From positions 1 to 19,162 of the forward strand of contig CAYJXJ010000082.1 in assembly GCA_964374095.1 (NCBI GenBank): a stretch of 19,162 nt of DNA, read 5' to 3'. This document shows, piece after piece, positions 13,115 through 19,162 of this stretch. The first letter of the stretch is position 1, and the number at the start of each line of letters is the position of its first letter. Below the pieces are notes generated by a model, which saw only the letters and a list, made by a program, of their open reading frames with translations, made no database searches and was not told the DNA's origin. A program made the position numbers and the translations under genes. This DNA is from CAYJXJ01 sp964374095 (lineage in GTDB: Bacteria; Elusimicrobiota; Elusimicrobia; UBA1565; UBA9628).

Positions 13115-14140
13115 ATGCTGAAATTCATCCTCAAGCGCCTGGCTTTCCTGCCGCTGGTCATGTTCGGGGTGACGGTCCTGCTCTTCACCGCCCTGCAATT
13201 CTTGACGCCCGAGATGCGGGCCTCGCTCTACGTCAAGGACCCGCGCCAATTATCGGCCCTCGACGCCGTGATCGAGAAGTACGGCCTCCGCAAGCCCATG
13301 CCGGTCCAGTACTGGATTTGGCTCAAGCAAGTGGCCCACGGCAGCCTCGGCTACTCCGAGACGGCCAAGATGCCCGTGGAGGACGCGATCCGGGCGTTTT
13401 TGCCGGCCACCTTCGAACTCACGCTCTGCGCCTTCATCCCCATCCTGCTCATCGGAGTCTATTTCGGCACGCTCTCCGCCGTGCACAAGGACAAGGCCGT
13501 GGACCACGTCACGCGCTTCGTGGCCATCACCGGCTATTCCCTCCCGAGCTTCGTGCTGGGGCTGATGCTGCTGATGATATTCTACGGCAAGCTCCAGTGG
13601 TTCCCGCCCGGCCGCTATTCGCTCGACGTCGATCTGCTGGTGCATACCCAATCCTTCCGCCACTACACCGGCATCTTGAGCCTCGACGCCCTGCTCAACG
13701 GAGAAGGCAAGGCCTTCCTCGACTTGGCCAAGCATCTGGTCCTGCCGGCCTCGACTTTGATCTACATCAGCGTGGCGCTCCTGCTGCGCATCACGCGTTC
13801 CTCCATGCTCGAGGAAATGGGCAAGGACTATGTCCGCACCGCGCGGGCCAAGGGCCTGCCCGAAAGCGTCGTCATCCGGCGTCATGCCCTCAAGAACGCC
13901 CTTATCCCCGTGGTCACGCTCTCAAGCCTCCTCTTCGTGGGCCTGCTGGGGGGAGTGGTCATCACGGAAACCGTCTTCGACTTCCCCGGGATCGGACGCT
14001 GGGGCGTGATCGCGGCCCAACAGCTCGATGTCCCCGGGGTGCTCGGCTCGACCTTGCTCGCGGCCCTGCTCTTCGTAATCGCCAATCTGATCTCCGACCT
14101 GCTCTACGCCTTCGTCGACCCCAGGATCCGAATCGGATGA
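13115..14140 (+). CDS. DppB/OppB-type ABC transporter permease
   Basis: 341 residues with about six membrane segments (near 8-30, 98-120, 135-157, 207-226, 262-285 and 310-333). The inner-membrane ATPase-docking (EAA) loop is D-Y-V-R-T-A-R-A-K-G-L-P-E at 238-250, continuing through R-R-H-A-L-K-N-A. G-S-L-G-Y-S near 76-81 is typical of the family. It forms the heterodimeric channel with the DppC-type protein and passes ligand from the binding proteins. It starts 5 bp after the second binding protein and its TGA overlaps the next ATG (ATGA), so the genes are co-transcribed and translation is coupled. Length is normal for DppB. Substrate is inferred to be peptide-like. Confidence 0.92.
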   Translation: MLKFILKRLAFLPLVMFGVTVLLFTALQFLTPEMRASLYVKDPRQLSALDAVIEKYGLRKPMPVQYWIWLKQVAHGSLGYSETAKMPVEDAIRAFLPATFELTLCAFIPILLIGVYFGTLSAVHKDKAVDHVTRFVAITGYSLPSFVLGLMLLMIFYGKLQWFPPGRYSLDVDLLVHTQSFRHYTGILSLDALLNGEGKAFLDLAKHLVLPASTLIYISVALLLRITRSSMLEEMGKDYVRTARAKGLPESVVIRRHALKNALIPVVTLSSLLFVGLLGGVVITETVFDFPGIGRWGVIAAQQLDVPGVLGSTLLAALLFVIANLISDLLYAFVDPRIRIG

Positions 14141-15048
14141 CCGCGCCCGCGGGGAGCGCCGTCGAAAAGACCTGGGGACAGCGCGTTTGGAAAAATCTGC
14201 GCCGCAAGCCCATGTCCCTGGCCGGGGCGACCTTGATCGGCCTCTTCGCCATGGTCGCGGTCCTGGCCCCCGTGCTCGCGCCCCCGCCCCCCAACGCTCG
14301 AGATGCCTATCTCATCCCCCAAGACGGCTACAGCCCGGACCCCGTCCGGCCCAGCGCCAAGCACCGCTTCGGGACCACCGAGCAGCAGTACGACCTCTAC
14401 TACGGCATGGTCTGGGGATCGCGGACCGCCTTTCAGGTAGCGCTCACCGTGGTCGTCACGTCCCTCCTATTGGGGATTTTGGTCGGTGGGACGGCCGGTT
14501 TCTACGGGGGCTGGGTCGACGAGATCATCATGCGGGCCACCGACATCATACTGGCCTTCCCGGACATACTCCTGGCCGTGGTGATCGTCGCGGTCAAAGG
14601 CCCCAGCCTGCAGAACGTCATGCTGGCCGTCACGGCCGTGAGTTGGCCGTCCTACGCGCGTCTGCTGCGCGGCGACGTCCTCTCGCTCAAGGAGCGCGAG
14701 TTCGTGCTCGCCGCCCGGGCGGTCGGAGCCTCGGACGCCCGAATCCTGTTCCGGCACATCATCCCCAACGCCATCTACCCGCTCTTGGTCGTCGCCTCGC
14801 TTTCGATGGGACGCATCGTCATCACCGCGGCCGCCTTGAGCTTTCTCGGCCTGGGCGCGCCGGTCGGCTACGCCGACTGGGGGCAGTTGATCTCGCTGTC
14901 GCGCAACTGGATCCTCGGCAACTCGGGAAATCCATTCGCTTATTGGCACACGGTCTTCATTCCCGGCTTCACGATTTTCCTCTTCGTCTTAGGCTGGAAC
15001 CTCCTGGGCGACGCCGTCCGGGACATCCTCGATCCGAGGCAAAAATAG
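14137..15048 (+). CDS. DppC/OppC-type ABC transporter permease
   Basis: 303 residues. An N-terminal membrane segment (about 27-49) is followed by a periplasmic loop and five further segments. The EAA loop reads E-F-V-L-A-A-R-A-V-G-A-S-D (188-200), continuing through F-R-H-I-I-P-N-A. The loop before the second segment, F-G-T-T-E-Q-Q-Y-D-L-Y-Y-G-M-V-W-G-S-R-T (78-97), departs from the common H-P-x-G-T-D-x-x-G-R-D form. It pairs with the DppB-type permease, whose stop overlaps this start. No ATPase gene follows; the next gene is a ligase. Length and architecture are otherwise normal. Confidence 0.92.
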   Translation: MTAPAGSAVEKTWGQRVWKNLRRKPMSLAGATLIGLFAMVAVLAPVLAPPPPNARDAYLIPQDGYSPDPVRPSAKHRFGTTEQQYDLYYGMVWGSRTAFQVALTVVVTSLLLGILVGGTAGFYGGWVDEIIMRATDIILAFPDILLAVVIVAVKGPSLQNVMLAVTAVSWPSYARLLRGDVLSLKEREFVLAARAVGASDARILFRHIIPNAIYPLLVVASLSMGRIVITAAALSFLGLGAPVGYADWGQLISLSRNWILGNSGNPFAYWHTVFIPGFTIFLFVLGWNLLGDAVRDILDPRQK

Positions 15049-15108
15049 TGGCCCCCAGGCCGGACACTCAGGACATAGTCGACGGCATCGGACATTCATT
15101 CCCCAGGG

Positions 15109-15117
15109 TTATCCACA
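15109..15117 (+). promoter_or_regulatory. Single DnaA-box-like 9-mer
   Basis: TTATCCACA matches the strong E. coli DnaA box. It sits in the 82-bp gap between the DppC-type gene and the acyl-CoA ligase, 13 nt before the ligase ATG. Only one box is present and no AT-rich region or dnaA/dnaN neighbour, so it is not an origin. It may be chance or a local control site. Confidence 0.3.
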
Positions 15118-15130
15118 GAGGCACCGACAA

Positions 15131-16708
15131 ATGAAAACACTGAACAAAATGCTTGACGCCGCCGCCGCCGAGGCGGGACGCCGCACGGCCTACGTCACCG
15201 CCGATCGGAAGATCACTTTCGGCGAGCTGCATGCCGCGGTCCTCAACACCGCGACCGGCCTTCGCGCCGCCGGGGTCGGTCCACAGGCCTGCGTGGCCAT
15301 CATCCACCGCAACGCCCCCGAGTTCGTGATCGCCTATTTCGGGCTCAACCGCCTGCGCGCCATCGCCGTCCCCATCAACTTCATGGTGCAAAAGGCCGAC
15401 GAGCTCGCCTACATGCTCAACGACTGCAAGGCCGTCGGCGTCGTCACGCAAAGGGAGTTCCTGCCGGGGCTGCGCCAGGCCGCCGCGAAAGTCCCCACCC
15501 TCAAGCGCCTGTGGGTGACGGACGCCGAGTCGCCCGACGGCGGCGGGATCGAGGAGGCGTTCTCAAGACTAAGCCTGACACCCGCCGAGGGACCCTTCGC
15601 GGGCGATCATTCTCCCGAAGACGAAACGGTCGCCATCCTCTACACCTCCGGAACGACCGGCAACCCCAAGGGCGTGATGCTGACCCACAAGAACCTCGTC
15701 ACCAACACCCTCGGCACCATCGAGCACATGGGCCTCAACAACTCCGATGTCGGACTCTGCATCCTGCCCATGTTCCACAGCTTCGCCTGGACGGGCAACG
15801 TCCTCCTCAGCATCGCCCTCAAGACAAAGCTCATCGTCTGGCCCGCGATCGCGCCCGCCAAACCCTGGCTGCAAATGATGGGGAGCCATGGGGTGAGCCT
15901 GTTCGCGGCGGTGCCCCAGGTCTACGCCGTGCTCGCCAAGGAGGCCCAGGGACTCAAGGGCCTCATCCTGAAATGGTGGTTCTTCCGGAGGGTCCGCATG
16001 TGCCTTTCCGGAGCCGCGCCGCTCTCGCCCACGGTGGCCGACGCCTTCGAAAATGCCTTCGGGGTGCCGATTCTCGAGGGCTACGGCCTGACCGAGACCA
16101 GCCCCGTGGCCACGGTCAATGCCCTCGAAGCCCGCCGCCGGGCCTCGGTGGGCAAACCCATCAGGGACGTGCGGGTCAAGATCGTAGACGATGCCGAAAA
16201 GCCGTTGGGGCCCGACCAAGAGGGCGAGATCTGCATTTCGGGCCCCAACATCATGAAGGGCTACTTCAACCTGCCGGAGGCCACGCGCGACTCCTTCACG
16301 CGCGACGGCTGGTTCAAATCAGGGGACATCGGAGTCATCGACAGGGATGGGTTCGTCTTCATCCGGGACCGCAAGAAGGACATGATCATCATCAAGGGGC
16401 TCAAGGTCTTCTCGGCGCAGGTCGAGGCCAAGATCCTCGAGCATCCGGCCATCGCCGAGGCCGCCGTCATCGGCATACCCGACGAGACTGGGGACGAATC
16501 CATCAAGGCCTTCCTCGTGCTGCACAAGGGGGCGGCCGTGGATAAGCCGGAGATCACCAAGTTCTTCCGGGAGAAACTCGACAATTACAAAAGACCGCGC
16601 GATTTCGAGATCCTCGAGGCCCTCCCGAAGAACGCCCTCCAAAAGGTGCTGAAGCGCGAGCTCCGCAAGATTGAGCTCGAGAAGCGGGCCGTTGCGCCTA
16701 AGTCCTGA
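15131..16708 (+). CDS. Long-chain fatty-acid-CoA ligase (AMP-forming), FadD-like
   Basis: 525 residues, a complete class I adenylate-forming enzyme. Visible motifs: phosphate loop Y-T-S-G-T-T-G-N-P-K-G-V (171-182), Y-G-L-T-E-T-S-P (318-325), K-S-G-D (396-399, ribose-binding Asp), hinge R-D-R-K-K-D (412-417), and the adenylation lysine in A-L-Q-K-V-L-K-R (K505). It activates a fatty or other carboxylic acid with ATP and loads it onto CoA in the cytoplasm. The exact chain length is not readable from sequence. It lies 82 bp after the DppC-type gene on the same strand with only a weak ribosome site (AGAGG about 10 nt upstream). Its 3' end overlaps the tRNA nucleotidyltransferase gene. Confidence 0.88.
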   Translation: MKTLNKMLDAAAAEAGRRTAYVTADRKITFGELHAAVLNTATGLRAAGVGPQACVAIIHRNAPEFVIAYFGLNRLRAIAVPINFMVQKADELAYMLNDCKAVGVVTQREFLPGLRQAAAKVPTLKRLWVTDAESPDGGGIEEAFSRLSLTPAEGPFAGDHSPEDETVAILYTSGTTGNPKGVMLTHKNLVTNTLGTIEHMGLNNSDVGLCILPMFHSFAWTGNVLLSIALKTKLIVWPAIAPAKPWLQMMGSHGVSLFAAVPQVYAVLAKEAQGLKGLILKWWFFRRVRMCLSGAAPLSPTVADAFENAFGVPILEGYGLTETSPVATVNALEARRRASVGKPIRDVRVKIVDDAEKPLGPDQEGEICISGPNIMKGYFNLPEATRDSFTRDGWFKSGDIGVIDRDGFVFIRDRKKDMIIIKGLKVFSAQVEAKILEHPAIAEAAVIGIPDETGDESIKAFLVLHKGAAVDKPEITKFFREKLDNYKRPRDFEILEALPKNALQKVLKRELRKIELEKRAVAPKS

Positions 16709-18179
16709 GGCCGTTCGCGTCCTCCGCGCGGCCGCCCGGGTCTGCCCGGGAGGCTACCTCGTGGGGGGGGCGCTGCGGGACGCCTGGCTGGGGCGTCCGG
16801 TCCGAGAGTTGGATTTGGCGGTCGGGCATCCCCGACGCTCGGCGGGCCGTCTGGCGGATCTGCTCCGCGGAACGCTGGTCCCTCTCGATGCCCAACGCGG
16901 GATCTATCGCGTGGCGCTCAAACCCGGCCGCGGGCTCCTTCATCTCGACGTCGCCGCCCTCGCGGCCGGGGGCATCGTCCCGGACCTCGCCCGGCGTGAT
17001 TTCAGCGTCAACGCCCTCGCCGTACCGCTCTCGACCCGCCTGGCCCCGGAGATCGCCCCGGGCGGCCTGCTGGACCCCCGGGGAGGCCTGGCGGACCTGG
17101 CCCGCCGCTTGATCCGAACGGAAAGCGGCGAGCGGCTGGCCGAAGATCCCCTGCGGATACTGCGGGCCTTCCGGCTTGCGGGCCAACTGGGGATGGAGAT
17201 CGAGGAGAAGACCCTCCGGCTCCTCCGGCTTCAGCGCGCCGGGCTCCGGCGCTGCGCCCCCGAGCGCATCCAAAACGAACTCGTCCTCCTGCTCGCCGAG
17301 CCCGGCGCTTCCGGGTGGGTGCGGCGGATGGACGCCTGCCGCGTCCTCACGGCGGTCTTTCCGGCGCTGGAGCCCTCCCGCCGCTGCGCGCTCGAATATT
17401 ACGGCGCGGGGGGCGTGCTCACGCACTCCCTGGACACGGTGGCCCGGGCGGATTGGCTGCTGTCCAACCTGGAACGGCCGTTTCCCCAGGAATCGGAATC
17501 GCTCCGAGAGAACATGATGGCCCGGGCGCGAGGATTCTCTCGTCATCGCGCCGTCCTCCTCCTGGCCGCCCTCCTCCACGACGTTTCCAAGCCCGCCACG
17601 GCCCGCCGGCTCGACGGCCGCCTGCGATTCTTCGGCCATGACGCGCTGGGCGCCAAGGCGTCGGCCGCCATTCTCAAGTCCCTTCGATTCCCGCGCGAAG
17701 ACATCGCGACCGTCTCCACGGTCGTGGCGCAGCACCTGCGCCCGGGCAATCTCGTCGCCGGGGGGCCGATCACCCCGCGCGCCTCCTACCGGTTCTTCCG
17801 TGACCTCGGAGACAATGCCATCAGCCTCCTGCTGGTGGCGTGGTCCGACCACGCCAGCTATCTGCCCGAGCCCGTCCTCTTGCGCCTCGTGCCGGCCCTC
17901 CACGCCGGCTCCGGCGATCCGCGGCGCGTCGCGCCGGAATGCCGCAAGACCGTCGCGCACTTGCGCGCGGTGGCCCAACTGATCAAGGCCAGGTTCGCCC
18001 CGACCAACGCCCCGCCCGGCCGGCTGGCGGACGGACGCGACGTCATGCGCCTGCTTCATATCCCCCCGGGCCCCCGGGTCGGCGCACTATTGGAGATGTT
18101 ACGCGAAGCTCAGGCCGTTGGACAGCTGAAATCACGCCGCGACGCCCTCGCCTTCCTCCGGAACGCCGCAGAGCAATAA
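16692..18179 (+). CDS. cca: tRNA nucleotidyltransferase / poly(A) polymerase family with HD domain
   Basis: 495 residues from TTG 16692 (TTG 16671 is an alternative; both overlap the ligase gene). The class II nucleotidyltransferase head has G-G-A-L-R-D (25-30), R-E-L-D-L-A-V (38-44), R-R-D-F-S-V-N-A-L-A (101-110), L-L-D-P-R-G-G (126-132), E-D-P-L-R-I-L-R-A-F-R (151-161) and E-R-I-Q-N-E-L (191-197). An HD phosphohydrolase domain follows: L-T-H-S-L-D, L-L-H-D-V-S-K-P (295-301), F-F-G-H-D-A-L-G-A (313-321) and Q-H-L-R-P. It adds or repairs the 3' CCA of tRNA. The metal-binding D-x-D has Glu39 in place of the first Asp, which is unusual. The C-terminal D-G-R-D-V-M-R-L-L-H-I-P-P-G-P is typical. 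CCA versus poly(A) activity cannot be decided here. Confidence 0.87.
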   Translation: MRLSPEAVRVLRAAARVCPGGYLVGGALRDAWLGRPVRELDLAVGHPRRSAGRLADLLRGTLVPLDAQRGIYRVALKPGRGLLHLDVAALAAGGIVPDLARRDFSVNALAVPLSTRLAPEIAPGGLLDPRGGLADLARRLIRTESGERLAEDPLRILRAFRLAGQLGMEIEEKTLRLLRLQRAGLRRCAPERIQNELVLLLAEPGASGWVRRMDACRVLTAVFPALEPSRRCALEYYGAGGVLTHSLDTVARADWLLSNLERPFPQESESLRENMMARARGFSRHRAVLLLAALLHDVSKPATARRLDGRLRFFGHDALGAKASAAILKSLRFPREDIATVSTVVAQHLRPGNLVAGGPITPRASYRFFRDLGDNAISLLLVAWSDHASYLPEPVLLRLVPALHAGSGDPRRVAPECRKTVAHLRAVAQLIKARFAPTNAPPGRLADGRDVMRLLHIPPGPRVGALLEMLREAQAVGQLKSRRDALAFLRNAAEQ

Positions 18180-18216
18180 TTCCCTAATACGCGCGGTATA
18201 CTTCTTAATAGGATCC

Positions 18217-18235
18217 GGCGCGAGTGGCTCGCGCC
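18217..18235 (+). repeat. Hairpin, 8-bp perfect stem with 3-nt loop
   Basis: GGCGCGAG-TGG-CTCGCGCC lies between cca and the LamG gene. No T-run follows, so it is not a standard intrinsic terminator. A possible -10 box (TATACT, 18197-18202, no good -35) lies upstream, in which case the hairpin would sit in the 5' leader of the LamG gene. Confidence 0.5.
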
Positions 18236-18271
18236 CGCTCCCATTGCCGCGTGGTTCCCCAACATCCAAGA

Positions 18272-19162
18272 ATGAAGGCATTGCTCGGCGGCCTGGTCCT
18301 TCTCGCCTCGGCGGCCGCGCCGCTGCTCGCCGGCCCCACGCTCTCCCCGGCCACGGTCGAACAATGCGACGGGTCTTTCGTGGCCGGCGAGTCCACCAAC
18401 AAACAATCGCCCCAGATCCGCGTTCCGGTCCAGGACAACGACGGACTCAAGACGGGTCAGGACCGACCCTCCATCGTGCCCAGCGCCACGGTGGCCCTCT
18501 GGCGCTTCAACAACTTCTCCGGCGCCTCCTCCACCATCGCCTACACGGCGACGGATACCGGCTGCCTCCCCGAGATATCCTGCAAGTCCACGTTCGACTG
18601 CCGGCGCTGGAACTGGACTTTCAGCGACCCTAACGGCTCTCCGACCATCAACCTCGGCCACTGCGGCTACTCCGCGAGTTCCACAACCCCTTCGTGCACC
18701 GGCAACGCCCCCATGACCCTCGACCAATTCCTGGTCGTCGCCACAACGCCGATCTCCCCCCTGCCGTTCGTCGGCGGCTGCCCGGCGAGCACCGCCACGG
18801 CCGGAGTCAACAACCTTCCCACGGGCGCCAGCGATTACAGCTTCGTCACGCCGGGGCGGTTCGGCAACAGCCGGCTGGACGTCAACGGCACGAAGTACGG
18901 TGTAGTCCCGGTGACCGCCACTTTCAATTTTTCCGGGAACTACACCCTGAGCGCCTGGATCAGGAGCTCCGCCACGGGCTTGCAGCGCATCATCTCGCAC
19001 CAGGACGCGACCAAGTATTGGGGTTTTGGACTCAACGCGGGGGGACTGCGGCGCTTCGATTCCCGCGAGGCCGGGGGCAACCAGGACAACACCGTGGGCG
19101 CGGGGCTCAACGACGGGCAGTGGCACCAGGTGGCCGTCGTTCGCGTCAACGGCCAGACGTGG
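18272..19162 (+). CDS. Secreted LamG (concanavalin A-like) domain protein, 3' end outside the window
   Basis: Open from ATG 18272 to the right edge (297 residues, no stop). The signal peptide is M-K-A-L-L-G-G-L-V-L-L-A-S-A-A-A-P-L-L-A, cleaved near 21. The next ~190 residues hold about 9 cysteines (for example C-L-P-E-I-S-C and T-F-D-C-R-R-W), suggesting disulfides outside the cytoplasm. From about residue 215 the LamG/jelly-roll pattern appears: F-N-F-S-G-N-Y-T-L-S-A-W-I-R-S, R-I-I-S-H-Q-D and N-D-G-Q-W-H-Q-V-A-V-V-R-V-N-G. Such domains bind carbohydrate or protein in surface or adhesin-like proteins. The ribosome site is weak. What follows the LamG domain is unknown. Confidence 0.82.
   Translation, partial: MKALLGGLVLLASAAAPLLAGPTLSPATVEQCDGSFVAGESTNKQSPQIRVPVQDNDGLKTGQDRPSIVPSATVALWRFNNFSGASSTIAYTATDTGCLPEISCKSTFDCRRWNWTFSDPNGSPTINLGHCGYSASSTTPSCTGNAPMTLDQFLVVATTPISPLPFVGGCPASTATAGVNNLPTGASDYSFVTPGRFGNSRLDVNGTKYGVVPVTATFNFSGNYTLSAWIRSSATGLQRIISHQDATKYWGFGLNAGGLRRFDSREAGGNQDNTVGAGLNDGQWHQVAVVRVNGQTW

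Noticed and set aside
15049..15130. Replication origin suggested by the DnaA box
   Set aside because: Only one box, no AT-rich unwinding region and no dnaA, dnaN or gyrase gene nearby.
1..19162. CRISPR array, tRNA, rRNA or insertion-sequence transposase
   Set aside because: No regular short direct repeats, cloverleaf-like sequences, conserved rRNA segments or transposase motifs were seen on either strand by eye.

Overview
The window is GC-rich bacterial sequence from a scaffold, almost certainly a metagenome-assembled genome: it contains a run of exactly 100 N and two contig ends that overlap by exactly 55 bases. Cleavable signal peptides without lipoboxes, periplasmic-type solute-binding proteins and a PAP2-family protein point to a diderm (Gram-negative type) bacterium. 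The phylum cannot be fixed from this stretch. Elusimicrobiota is only a weak guess from general protein style. No rRNA, tRNA, CRISPR array or transposase gene was seen.

Layout. 1-1702 (+): a GT-C type membrane glycosyltransferase, possibly cut at the left edge. 1703-2047: a gene-poor gap with a perfect 20-bp palindrome of LexA-box form (CTGT-N8-ACAG) and copy A of a dispersed promoter repeat. 2048-3252 (+): a membrane protein split by an apparent one-base frameshift. 3258-3875 (-): a zinc-ribbon/membrane/thioredoxin-fold protein, convergent with the previous gene. 3945-5330: a decayed island with a LysR-type fragment, a higBA-type toxin-antitoxin locus whose toxin has an internal deletion, and the N gap. 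5328-6365 (-): a PAP2-family protein driven by copy B of the repeat. 6419-6617: a 24-bp inverted repeat enclosing about 150 bp (MITE-like). 6630-7279 (-): a Phd/VapC-type toxin-antitoxin pair with copy C of the repeat upstream. 7492-8262 (-): a secreted protein of unknown function. 8311-9414 (-): a NahK-like sugar kinase.

The right half is orderly: two tandem peptide/nickel-type (family 5) solute-binding proteins, DppB- and DppC-type permeases, a fatty-acyl-CoA ligase and a tRNA nucleotidyltransferase (cca), all on + and tightly spaced from the second binding protein onward (9476-18179). No ABC ATPase is present, so the transporter must borrow its ATPase from elsewhere. The window ends inside a secreted LamG-domain protein (18272 to the edge).

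The most interesting signals are in the DNA between genes. First, a ~88-bp repeat carrying a good sigma-70 type promoter (TTGACG-N17-TATCAT) and the first codons of a possible leaderless reading frame lies upstream of three unrelated genes (copies at about 1844-1931, 6326-6414 and 7345-7407). Second, at least eight start-codon candidates in the window sit 6-7 nt after a -10 box, the hallmark of leaderless transcription. Together they suggest that promoter-plus-start cassettes are being moved in front of accessory genes, but this is inference from one window.
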